DNA from: Coriobacteriia bacterium | GTDB lineage: Bacteria > Actinomycetota > Coriobacteriia > Anaerosomatales > JAUVQN01 | DNA: 8,265 nucleotides | Assembly: GCA_030598125.1 (NCBI GenBank) | Contig: JAUVQN010000060.1 | Location: 1-8,265 of the forward strand | Reading direction: 5' to 3' | In this document: in pieces, positions 1 through 6,558 of the stretch | How positions within the stretch are numbered: position 1 is the first letter of the stretch | Layout: every line of letters starts with the position of its first letter | Position numbers and translations under genes: made by a program | Notes under the pieces: model-generated | The model's database searches: none | What the model was told of the DNA's origin: nothing | Seen by the model: the letters and a program-made list of their open reading frames with translations, nothing else

Positions 1-324
1 CCTGAAGACGATGCCTTCCCAGCCTTCGTGGTCGAGCTCGCCGCCCAGCGCCCGTCCGAGCGAGTGGCACTCAGTGCACCGCTCCCGCATGAGTGTGAGC
101 GCCTCGGGCTCGAAGGAGCGCGAGATGCTGTACAGGCCGCAGCATCCGAGCGCGACCACCACGACGAGCGCGATCACGCGCCGGCGCCGACGCGCGCGAC
201 GCTCGGCACGGCGCTCGTCCCGCGTCGGCTCCGACTCCGGCGCCGACGCATCCGCGTGTCCCGCGCCGGCCGCCGCAGGCTGCGGCGCGGTGTCGCTCTG
301 CTGTGGCACGCGTTCCTCGCTCAC
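1..324 (-). CDS. Membrane-anchored c-type cytochrome, N-terminal part (runs off the left edge)
   Basis: The first 108 codons of a gene that continues beyond the window. Residues 1-49 are hydrophilic and end in a dense arginine run (41-49). A hydrophobic segment at about 50-67 follows, so the protein is probably a signal anchor with a cytoplasmic N-terminus and an extracytoplasmic remainder. Just after the membrane segment, CTECH (83-87) is a heme c attachment motif, followed by HEGWEGIVFR, a pattern seen downstream of the heme site in small monoheme cytochrome domains; an axial Met probably lies past the edge. The GTG start overlaps the stop of the upstream small gene (GTGA), and AGGGAA lies about 6 nt upstream, which suggests translational coupling. 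Likely role: extracytoplasmic electron transfer, partner unknown. The cytochrome call is fairly safe; the subfamily cannot be set from a fragment. Confidence 0.72.
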   Translation of the reverse strand, partial: MSEERVPQQSDTAPQPAAAGAGHADASAPESEPTRDERRAERRARRRRRVIALVVVVALGCCGLYSISRSFEPEALTLMRERCTECHSLGRALGGELDHEGWEGIVFR

Positions 325-572
325 GTCGCGTTCCCTGGGACCCTGACCCGCTGGGGACTCACCTTCGACACGCGCTCGAGTTCGTCGCGAACCTCCAGGT
401 CGATGAGGTCGTTCTCGTCGCCTCCGCGGACGTTGCGGAAGCGGACCCCTTCTGCATCGGCATTCGCGAGAACGCCCAAGATCACCGCGCGCACGCGATC
501 GTGCTTCCACCGCTCGATGTTCACGCCCGCCTTGCCCTCCGGGTGCAGCGTCATGGTCCGCTCGTCGTTCAT
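321..572 (-). CDS. Small uncharacterised protein (83 aa)
   Basis: I do not recognise a characterised family. The protein is short, charged and soluble, with no membrane segment and no cysteines. An N-terminal stretch, LHPEGKAGVNIERWKHDRVR, leads into a predicted helix, and the C-terminus ends in SPQRVRVPGNAT. The overall pattern recalls small winged-helix-like DUF proteins, but this is only an impression. I place the start at the ATG at 572 rather than the in-frame ATG at 590, because the former overlaps the acetyltransferase stop (ATGA) and has GGAAGG 7 nt upstream, whereas the latter has no good ribosome site. Its own stop overlaps the GTG of the cytochrome gene. The three genes therefore form a coupled unit. 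The gene is likely real given both overlaps. Confidence 0.65.
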   Translation of the reverse strand: MNDERTMTLHPEGKAGVNIERWKHDRVRAVILGVLANADAEGVRFRNVRGGDENDLIDLEVRDELERVSKVSPQRVRVPGNAT

Positions 573-1183
573 GCCTGGTCCTTCCGACATCCCGTGGTCA
601 TCACCCAGTACGTGATTCTCTCTCCGGCTATCTCCCCCTCCTCGATGACCTCGAAGCCGCGACGAGCGTAGAACGCGGCGTTCTCCTCGGTGATGGCCTC
701 GAGGTAGCAGCGGACGCCGGCGACCTCCGCGCGCTCGACGACGGGCGCCATGAGCGCGGAGCCGACGCCGCGGCCCTGGGCGTCGGGCCGCACGCCGAGA
801 ACCGCAAGATACCAGTGCGGCTCGGGCACGAGCTCAGCCTGGAGCGGATCGAGTCGCTCGAGGACCGCGAGGAAGGTCCGACGCGCGCCCGCGGGGAACG
901 CGCTGAGCGCGAAGGGCATCCCCGCCCGTACCGCGCGGGTGAGACTCGCGCCCGTCTCGCCGGGCGGCAGCCAGCTGGCGATGCCGGCCAGGTCGGGAGT
1001 GGTGAGTACCTCACCGTAGAGGAGGCCGTACTTGAGGACGGCGCGCCACAGGCGCGAGAGCGCGCGCTCGCGCTCGTCCGGGTCGGGGATGATCCGCTCG
1101 TAGATCGGGTCGACGTGGAACGCTCGGGTGAGCGTCTCCGCCGCTTCACTCCTCTGTCGTGACTCGAGTCGCTGGACCTCCAC
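569..1183 (-). CDS. GNAT family N-acetyltransferase
   Basis: A 204-residue protein predicted to transfer an acetyl group from acetyl-CoA to an amine. Motif A is clear: a beta strand with LAVLGVRPD (126-134), then the pyrophosphate-binding loop QGRGVG (136-141) and the helix after it. Motif B follows with ENAAFYARRGFEVI (167-180). The N-terminal half (residues 10-110) has the AFHVDPIYERIIPD and arginine-rich helices common in stand-alone GNATs annotated as generic acetyltransferases. The substrate cannot be inferred. The start is a GTG at 1183 with a G-rich stretch about 10 nt upstream; a weaker site than its neighbours, so a start a few codons away is possible. It is the first gene after the glt operon terminator and overlaps the next gene by 4 nt. 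Confidence 0.88.
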   Translation of the reverse strand: MEVQRLESRQRSEAAETLTRAFHVDPIYERIIPDPDERERALSRLWRAVLKYGLLYGEVLTTPDLAGIASWLPPGETGASLTRAVRAGMPFALSAFPAGARRTFLAVLERLDPLQAELVPEPHWYLAVLGVRPDAQGRGVGSALMAPVVERAEVAGVRCYLEAITEENAAFYARRGFEVIEEGEIAGERITYWVMTTGCRKDQA

Positions 1184-1205
1184 GAGGCGCGCACCCCCCG
1201 CGTCG

Positions 1206-1233
1206 AGTATGCCCGTTCGCGCCCCAGAGTCGG
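1206..1233 (-). promoter_or_regulatory. Possible weak promoter for the acetyltransferase cluster
   Basis: A CATACT hexamer (1206-1211) matches the -10 consensus at 4 of 6 positions and lies 22 nt upstream of the GTG start. No convincing -35 box is seen at 16-18 nt upstream. The terminator just before it means the downstream genes need their own promoter, and this is the best candidate in the 130-base gap. The rest of the gap (1184-1287) shows nothing else I can support. Confidence 0.28.
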
Positions 1234-1279
1234 AAACGGGGAGACCGCGTTATGCCGCGCCCTCCCCGCCTCACGCAGG

Positions 1280-1313
1280 ATATCAGAGAAGGAGTCCGCT
1301 GCCGGACCCCTTC
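1280..1313 (-). terminator. Intrinsic terminator of the glt operon
   Basis: On the minus strand the arms GAAGGGGTCCG and CGGACTCCTTC form an 11-bp stem with the loop GCAG, starting a few bases after the gltB3 stop. The only non-Watson-Crick pair is a G-U wobble in minus-strand RNA; in plus-strand RNA it would be an A-C mismatch, so the hairpin is oriented for the glt transcript. The tail is TCTGATATC, only modestly U-rich, so termination may be partial. Confidence 0.65.
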
Positions 1314-1315
1314 GC

Positions 1316-2140
1316 TCAGTACACGTACAGCTTCCCGTAGGGCCGGTGGCTCATGGGCACGAGCTTCGTCAGCGGTTCGGCGAGGACCGCTTCGACGTCC
1401 ATGTCGAACGCCGCGCAGAAGTCCTCCAGGATGGGACGCAGCCGCGCCAGGTCGTCCTCGTCCGCGGTGAAGACACCGCACTCCTTGCCGATCTGCCACT
1501 CCTCGACGGTGCCGCGGACATAGATCTCCCCGCCGTGCATGCCGGTGCCGAGGAAGTCACCCGCGACGGGCTGCTCGTCGAACTGCGAGTTCATCCCGAG
1601 CAGCACGAGCGTGCCGCCGGCCATGTACTCGCCGAAGAAGTCGCGCGCCTTGCCGCCGCAGACCATCACGGGCACCTTGCCCTCGAAGGCCTTCATGTGG
1701 ATGCCCACGCGGTAGCCGACGTCGCCCTCGATGAAGACGGTACCGCCGCGCATGCCGTAGCCGAGCACGTCGCCGGCGTCTCCGTGCACCACGACCTTGC
1801 CGTCGTCCATCGTGTTGCTCACGCCGTCCTGCGCGTTGCCGAACACCTCGACCTCCGCGCCGCCCATGAACATCGCGAGGTCGTTGCCCGCGCAGCCGTG
1901 GACCTCGATCTTCACGCCCCTCTCGCGGATGCCGGTGCCGATGTAGCGCTGGCCGTTCACGTTCTTCAGCACGATGCGCTTCGCGCCCCCCGCGATCTCG
2001 TCACGGACCGCTTCGTTCAGATGCTTGTAGTAGATCGAGGCGGCGTCGAAGGTGACCGTGTCGCCGTCGCGCACCGCCTCCGGCATCCGCTCGAGGTAGC
2101 CTTCGATGACGCCCTTCGCGACCGTCTGTGATTGCGGCAT
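1316..2140 (-). CDS. gltB3: Glutamate synthase domain 3 (GXGXG, GltB3) as a separate protein
   Basis: A 274-residue protein equivalent to the C-terminal domain of the bacterial glutamate synthase large subunit and to COG0070; related domains occur in formylmethanofuran dehydrogenase subunit C. It is a structural right-handed beta-helix, not a catalytic domain. The sequence shows the typical glycine-rich turns spaced about 16-20 residues: GTGIRERG (68-75), GCAGNDLAMFMGG (82-94), GNAQDGVSNTMDDG (101-114), GDAGDVLGYGMRGG (120-133) and GEYMAGG (170-176). In archaeal-type systems the three GltB domains are separate polypeptides that presumably assemble into one enzyme. The ATG has GGGAGGG 6 nt upstream, and the gene starts 13 nt after gltB2. 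It is the last gene before the terminator. The family call is secure. Confidence 0.95.
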   Translation of the reverse strand: MPQSQTVAKGVIEGYLERMPEAVRDGDTVTFDAASIYYKHLNEAVRDEIAGGAKRIVLKNVNGQRYIGTGIRERGVKIEVHGCAGNDLAMFMGGAEVEVFGNAQDGVSNTMDDGKVVVHGDAGDVLGYGMRGGTVFIEGDVGYRVGIHMKAFEGKVPVMVCGGKARDFFGEYMAGGTLVLLGMNSQFDEQPVAGDFLGTGMHGGEIYVRGTVEEWQIGKECGVFTADEDDLARLRPILEDFCAAFDMDVEAVLAEPLTKLVPMSHRPYGKLYVY

Positions 2141-2153
2141 GTCTCTCCCTCCC

Positions 2154-3665
2154 CTACCGCCCGGCGGGCTTGACGCCCAGGATCTCGCAGGTCTGCGCGT
2201 CGAGCCCGACGCCGCGCAGTCGCTCTCGGCTCCCCCTGAGCGACTCGACCGCGTTCAGGCCGAGCGCGCCGAGGATCTCCTGGAGCTCGTGGCTCCAGGC
2301 GTTGACGAGGTTCGTGAGCCGCTCCGCGCCCCACTCTGGGTCGACGCGCCTCGTGAGCTCCGGCTTCTGCGTGGTGAGACCCCACGAGCAGGAGCCGGTG
2401 TGGCAGCTCTGGCAGACGTGGCACCCGAGCGCGATGAGCGCGGCGGTGCCGATGGCGACGACGTCCGCGCCGAGCGCGATCGCCTTGGCGAGATCGCCCG
2501 AGGAGCGGATGGACCCGGCCGCGACGATGGACGCCTGGTTGCGGATGCCCTCGTCACGCAGGCGCTGGTCCACGACCGCGATGGCCACCTCGATCGGGAT
2601 GCCGAGGTTGTCGCGGATGATCGTGGGCGCGGCGCCCGTGCCGCCGCGGAAGCCGTCGAGGTACACGTAGTCGGCTCCCGCGCGCACGATGCCGCTCGCG
2701 ATGGCGGCGACGTTGTGCACGGCGGCGATCTTGACGCCGACCGGCTTGTAGCCGGAGGCCTCCTTGAGCGAGTAGATGAGCTGGCGAAGGTCCTCGATCG
2801 AGTAGATGTCGTGGTGCGGCGCGGGCGACAGCGCGTCCGTGCCCTGCGGGATCATCCGCGTCGTCGAGACCTCCCTGTCGATCTTCTCGCCGGGAAGGTG
2901 CCCGCCGATGCCCGGCTTCGCGCCCTGACCGATCTTGATCTCGATCGCGGCACCGCGACGCAGGTACTCCGGATCCACGCCGAAGCGGCCCGAGGCGCAC
3001 TGCACGATCACGTGGTCGGCGTAGGGGAAGAGGTCGGCGTGCAGGCCCCCTTCGCCGGTGTTCATGAGGATACCGGCGCGCGTGGCGGCCATCGCGAGCG
3101 ACTTGTGGACGTTCAGCGAGACGGAGCCGTACGACATCGGCGAGAAGATGATCGGCGTGGCCAGCTCGATGTTGTTGACGACCCCGGCGCCTTCCTGAAG
3201 GCGGAAGCCGCCCTCCCCGTCGCTCTCGACTTCGACCGAGTCGGGCTTGCGCCCCAGATACGTGCGGAGCTCCCTCGGCTCGCGCAGCGGGTCGATCGAG
3301 GGGTTCGTCACCTGGCACGCGTCGAGCACGAGGTGGTCGAACAGGTGCACGTAGGACTTGTCGTTGCCCATGCCGGTCAGCATGACGCCGCCCGTCTCGG
3401 CCTGCTTCCACACCGCGCGCCTCAGCTGCGGCGACCAGTTGTCCGAGTCACGATACGCGAGCTCGTGCTTGCGGATGGTGATGGCGCGCGCCGGGCAGTA
3501 CGTCACGCAGCGGTGGCACGCCTTGCACTTCGTGTCGTCGGGGATGGGGCGCTCGTTGAAGTCGTACACGCCCCAGCCGCACTGCTGCGCGCAGCGCCCG
3601 CACTTGTGGCACTTGTCGTAGTCGATGACGACGTTGAACTCGGGTTGGATGATGGTCTGCGGCAT
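2154..3665 (-). CDS. gltB2: Glutamate synthase domain 2 with N-terminal ferredoxin (archaeal-type GltB2)
   Basis: The catalytic synthase subunit (503 aa): with FMN and iron-sulfur clusters it reductively condenses 2-oxoglutarate with ammonia to give glutamate. The N-terminus is a 2[4Fe-4S] ferredoxin domain, with C19/C22/C25/C29 and C47/C50/C53/C57. The FMN-binding TIM barrel (COG0069) follows at about 85-430, with NTGEGG (202-207), IKIGQGAKPGIGGHLPGEK (243-261), GGTGAAP (341-347) and AAGSIRSSGDLAKAIALGAD (382-401). The cluster loop at 415-426 has C415, C421 and C426 in the C-x5-C-x4-C spacing of the [3Fe-4S] site of classical GltB, plus an extra Cys at 418. The ferredoxin domain is the natural electron entry point, fitting an enzyme that does not use GltD. 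Its ATG directly abuts the gltB1 stop, with GGAGG 8 nt upstream inside gltB1. Confidence 0.96.
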   Translation of the reverse strand: MPQTIIQPEFNVVIDYDKCHKCGRCAQQCGWGVYDFNERPIPDDTKCKACHRCVTYCPARAITIRKHELAYRDSDNWSPQLRRAVWKQAETGGVMLTGMGNDKSYVHLFDHLVLDACQVTNPSIDPLREPRELRTYLGRKPDSVEVESDGEGGFRLQEGAGVVNNIELATPIIFSPMSYGSVSLNVHKSLAMAATRAGILMNTGEGGLHADLFPYADHVIVQCASGRFGVDPEYLRRGAAIEIKIGQGAKPGIGGHLPGEKIDREVSTTRMIPQGTDALSPAPHHDIYSIEDLRQLIYSLKEASGYKPVGVKIAAVHNVAAIASGIVRAGADYVYLDGFRGGTGAAPTIIRDNLGIPIEVAIAVVDQRLRDEGIRNQASIVAAGSIRSSGDLAKAIALGADVVAIGTAALIALGCHVCQSCHTGSCSWGLTTQKPELTRRVDPEWGAERLTNLVNAWSHELQEILGALGLNAVESLRGSRERLRGVGLDAQTCEILGVKPAGR

Positions 3666-4883
3666 CTAGACCACCTCCAGTGACTCGACGATCTCGCAGA
3701 CGTCCTCGGTCCCGTCCACGGCGCAGGAGACTTCCGCAGGCGTGAGATGGAGGTCGCCGTGGATCGGCCACTCCATCCCCCGCACGCGCGCGACGACGGG
3801 CTCGCCCGCCTTGGGCATCCACACGCTCTCCGGCTCCGGCGCGATCTCGCGGATGGCGCTCTCCTCGGAGGCGACGAGCACGAGGTCACCCTGCTTCGCC
3901 GCGATGAGCGGACGGAGCTTGATGCGGTCGTTCAGGGCGACCATCCCACCGTTGAAGCCCAGGATGATCGCGAAGGGTCCGTTCAGCATGCCCGGCCCGT
4001 ACACGGCCCGGAGTGCGCGCATGACTTCGCGCTCGTCCTCGGGCATGCGCTCGATCTCGTCCCACAGCGGCGGCGCGAGCGCCTTGCACGCGAGCGGGAG
4101 CGGGAGCCGGTGCCGGCGCAGCATGAGGTCGAAGAGGTACGCGGCCACTTCGGTATCCGTACCCAGCGAGCACTTGTAGCCGAACTGCTCGAGGTAGCGG
4201 CTGTTGATGCCGTAGCTCGAGATCTCGCCGTTGTGGACGATCGACCAGTCCAGGAGCGTGAACGGGTGGGCGCCACCCCACCAGCCCGGCGTGTTCGTCG
4301 GGAAGCGGTTGTGGCCGATCCACGTGTGGCCCTCGTACTCGTCGAGCCGATAGTAGTGGCCGATCTCCTGGGGGAACCCGACGCCTTTGAACGCGCCCAT
4401 GTCCTTGCCCGAGCTCGCCACGAACGCGCCGTCCACGGGCGCGTTGATCGTCATGACCGCATGGACGACGAAGTCCTCGTCGCTCTGCTCCTCCTCGAGC
4501 TTGGACGGGTCCGGCGTGACGAAGTAGCGCCACAGGAGCGGCGCGTCCTCGACGCCCTTCACCGAGCGCGTGGGGAGCGGCTCGGCCAGATCGACCACGA
4601 ACCACTGGTCGAAGAGCGCCTCCGTCTCCTCCTTCGCCTGTATGTCGTGATACATCATGTGGAACGCGAAGTGGTCCGGGAACTCTGGGTAGATCCCGTA
4701 GCCTGCGAAGCCCGCTCCGAGACCGTTGCCGCGGTCGCGCTGCACGGCCATCGAGCGGATCGGGACCTCGCCGGAGAAGCGCGCGCCCGACTCGTCGCAG
4801 ATCCCGGTCAGGCCGCAGCCCCCGTGGATCTTGTACGGGGCCTCCTCCGTGTACGTGGGTCGCTCGAGGGTGATCGGCTTCAT
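3666..4883 (-). CDS. gltB1: Glutamate synthase domain 1, class II glutamine amidotransferase (GltB1)
   Basis: A 405-residue Ntn-type glutaminase that should release ammonia from glutamine for the synthase subunit. The likely nucleophile is C23 in GGCGLTGI, corresponding to the CGVGF-type start of mature GltB; the 22 residues before it would have to be removed as a propeptide, as in classical GltB. Other signatures are HNRFPTNT (191-198), HNGEISS (217-223) and GTDTE (241-245), matching the glutamine-binding and oxyanion-hole segments, followed by NGPFAIILG (301-309) and LVLVASEESAI (334-344). The open frame extends much further upstream, but that part is a shadow of the Hdr-like gene. I set the start at the ATG at 4883: it overlaps the upstream stop (ATGA) and has GAGAGGA 6 nt before it. 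It forms one enzyme with gltB2 and gltB3. Confidence 0.94.
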   Translation of the reverse strand: MKPITLERPTYTEEAPYKIHGGCGLTGICDESGARFSGEVPIRSMAVQRDRGNGLGAGFAGYGIYPEFPDHFAFHMMYHDIQAKEETEALFDQWFVVDLAEPLPTRSVKGVEDAPLLWRYFVTPDPSKLEEEQSDEDFVVHAVMTINAPVDGAFVASSGKDMGAFKGVGFPQEIGHYYRLDEYEGHTWIGHNRFPTNTPGWWGGAHPFTLLDWSIVHNGEISSYGINSRYLEQFGYKCSLGTDTEVAAYLFDLMLRRHRLPLPLACKALAPPLWDEIERMPEDEREVMRALRAVYGPGMLNGPFAIILGFNGGMVALNDRIKLRPLIAAKQGDLVLVASEESAIREIAPEPESVWMPKAGEPVVARVRGMEWPIHGDLHLTPAEVSCAVDGTEDVCEIVESLEVV

Positions 4884-6271
4884 CTCACGTCCTCTCCCTC
4901 GTCGCGGCTCGCCGTCTCGCCCGCGACGGTCGCGACGGCCTCCTCCGCGTCGGTGTCTCCGGCGAACATCTTCGCGACGGCGTCCCCGCCGCTGTCGGGC
5001 AGCGGTTCGAGACCGAGCTTCTTCCTGGCCCCGGCCTTCGGCTTGCCGAGCATGCCCGTCTCCAGGAACTGCTCGTACGCCGCCGCGACGGAATCGGGTC
5101 CGAGCGACTCGGCCGCCGCGAGCTGCTTCAGCTTGCGGAACGTCTCCGCCATCCCGATGTCGCTGTGGCAGAGCTCCTTGCACGTGTAGCACTCCACGCA
5201 CTTCCAGAGCTCGCCCTCCTCCAGGATGTCGTCGAGCTTGCCTCTCAGGAGCCGCGCGATGATCTCGGTCGGCTGGAACGCCGTGTCGATCTTGCAGACC
5301 GGGCAGTCGTCCTTGCACGCCTGGCAGGAGTAGCATTTGGCCAGGAGCGCCACGTCGAAGTGCTCCGAGAGCACCTCTTTGTCGGCCTCCCGCGTGATCC
5401 ACTTGTCGAGGAACGGCTCGACGGAGACACGGTGCATGGAGAGGCCGATCTCCTCGGGCTCGTGCCCGTAGGTGAGCGCGATGAGCTCCGTGATGTAGAA
5501 GACGGGGATGTGGAACTGCTCCTGCTGGCGCTGGAGCGCCGCCTGGTTCAGGTCGAACTGCTGGAAGCAGGACGGGCAGACGACGACGAGCGCGTCGGCC
5601 TCGGCCTTCTCGACGTCCTTGAGCTTGCGGGGGCCGAACGCGAGCGCGCCGTCACGCTCGCCGACGCGGTCGAGCGCCTGGCCGCAGCAGTCCATCTTGC
5701 TGGCGTAGTCCACGACCTTGGCGCCGAGCGCCGTCAGCAGCGCCTCTACCTTGGTCGGGTGCAGCGGGTCGTCCCAGCGTACGGCCGGGCTCGGCCGGAG
5801 CAGGTGACAGCCGTAGTGGACGGCCACGGTCATCCCCCACAGCGGCTTCTTCACGCCGTAGGCGACCATGCCCGGCCCGATGTCCTCGGAGAGCCACTCA
5901 GCGAGGTGGCGGATGGCGAGCTCGCCCGAGTAGTGCAGCCCCTCGGTCGCGAGCCGCTCGTTGACGACGTCGCGTGCGCGCCAGTCGGTGCGCAGGTGGC
6001 TCGCCGCCTCCCTGAACGTGGAGTAGCAGCCGTTGCACGGCGTCACCAACCCGAGACCCGCCTTCTCGACGAGCGCGAGATTGCGCGCGGCCGTCGTGTA
6101 GAAGACGTCCTGGCTCGACGGCTTCACGAGGGTGCCCTCAGGACAGCAGGTGAAGCCCTCGAGGTCGTGCGCGGTCGCCCCGAGGTCGTCGAAGACGATC
6201 CGGGTCGCCTTCTCGATGAACGGGAAGCGCGCGGGGATCGTGCATCCCCAGAAGACCGCGAACTCCTTCAT
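4880..6271 (-). CDS. HdrB-HdrC-like fusion: double CCG-domain and 2[4Fe-4S] protein
   Basis: A 463-residue heterodisulfide-reductase-like electron carrier. Residues 1-240 hold two complete CCG domains (CX31-39CCX35CXXC): C10, C42/C43, C79/C82 and C155, C195/C196, C232/C235. In HdrB these Cys bind two non-cubane [4Fe-4S] clusters that reduce disulfides; related domains occur in quinone- and lactate-linked oxidoreductases. Residues 310-370 form an HdrC-like ferredoxin part with C313/C316/C319/C323 and C358/C361/C364/C368, plus a spare C326. The order, CCG first and ferredoxin last, is the reverse of HdrD. The last 60 residues are acidic and probably unstructured. It is the first gene of the operon and its stop overlaps gltB1, so I infer that it passes electrons to the GltB2 ferredoxin domain. 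No HdrA is present here. The start has AAGGGA 7 nt upstream. Confidence 0.9.
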   Translation of the reverse strand: MKEFAVFWGCTIPARFPFIEKATRIVFDDLGATAHDLEGFTCCPEGTLVKPSSQDVFYTTAARNLALVEKAGLGLVTPCNGCYSTFREAASHLRTDWRARDVVNERLATEGLHYSGELAIRHLAEWLSEDIGPGMVAYGVKKPLWGMTVAVHYGCHLLRPSPAVRWDDPLHPTKVEALLTALGAKVVDYASKMDCCGQALDRVGERDGALAFGPRKLKDVEKAEADALVVVCPSCFQQFDLNQAALQRQQEQFHIPVFYITELIALTYGHEPEEIGLSMHRVSVEPFLDKWITREADKEVLSEHFDVALLAKCYSCQACKDDCPVCKIDTAFQPTEIIARLLRGKLDDILEEGELWKCVECYTCKELCHSDIGMAETFRKLKQLAAAESLGPDSVAAAYEQFLETGMLGKPKAGARKKLGLEPLPDSGGDAVAKMFAGDTDAEEAVATVAGETASRDEGEDVR

Positions 6272-6449
6272 GTGGCCATCCCTTCCGTCGCCGTGCCGTC
6301 GGGCATCGTAGCCCGCGTGCGGCGCGCATGCCGGCGCCGCTTCTCGCGGGCAACGAGAAACGCCCGCGCCGGCCGCTTCTTCGCGACCTGCTGCGAGCGT
6401 CGTTGCCCGGATCCTATTCGGATGTCACCGGCGCACCGTTGCGTCGGTG
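6272..6449 (-). promoter_or_regulatory. Long hairpin-rich leader of the hdr-glt operon, candidate RNA control element
   Basis: About 180 nt lie between the predicted transcription start and the first ATG. Three hairpins with six-base loops are visible in minus-strand RNA: CACCG-ACGCAA-CGGUG (6434-6449), GGUCGC-GAAGAA-GCGGCC (6371-6388) and CGGGC-UACGAU-GCCCG (6300-6315). A further stem, GCGGCGC/GCGCCGC, lies at 6319-6340. Two pairings compete: 6400-6409 with 6347-6356 (10 bp), against 6341-6346 with 6354-6359 nested in 6330-6337 with 6366-6373. ANTAR proteins, one of which is encoded just upstream, bind paired hexaloop hairpins. The loops match the reported A1/G4 preference only partly, and I see no clear U-tract terminator. 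This is an inference; GC-rich DNA folds easily. Confidence 0.4.
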
Positions 6450-6455
6450 GCGGTC

Positions 6456-6484
6456 AGTATAGCAAGGCCCCTACCACCTGGGAA
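6456..6484 (-). promoter_or_regulatory. Sigma70-type promoter of the hdr-glt operon
   Basis: The -10 box TATACT (6456-6461) matches the consensus at 5 of 6 positions, and the -35 box TTCCCA (6479-6484) at 4 of 6, with an ideal 17-base spacer. The predicted start is near 6448-6450. It is the AT-richest short motif in the 287-base gap and stands at the head of the only long operon. The part of the gap upstream of it (6485-6558) has no convincing terminator for the regulator gene, so read-through from that gene is possible. Confidence 0.6.
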
Positions 6485-6558
6485 GACGCGAGTGCGAGAC
6501 GCGGCGCACACGTGCCGTGGGAACCCGGTCCGAAGCGACGAGGGGCCGCTGAGGCCGG

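Noticed and set aside
573..590. Earlier in-frame ATG for the small protein gene
   Set aside because: It lacks a good ribosome site, while the ATG at 572 has GGAAGG at 7 nt and the ATGA overlap.
2106..3683. A 525-codon plus-strand open frame opposite gltB2
   Set aside because: It is antisense to a gene with clear catalytic motifs. Its product is dominated by Arg, Asp, Val and Ala with no recognisable domain, as expected of shadow frames in GC-rich DNA.
4884..5402. Upstream extension of the gltB1 frame to an earlier ATG
   Set aside because: The extra 173 codons are Arg/Gly-rich, lie fully inside the hdr-like gene in another frame, and do not resemble an amidotransferase. The ATG at 4883 has a ribosome site and a stop/start overlap.
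6509..6514. CACGTG palindrome upstream of the hdr-glt promoter
   Set aside because: A six-base palindrome is expected by chance in GC-rich DNA and has no repeats or partner site nearby.
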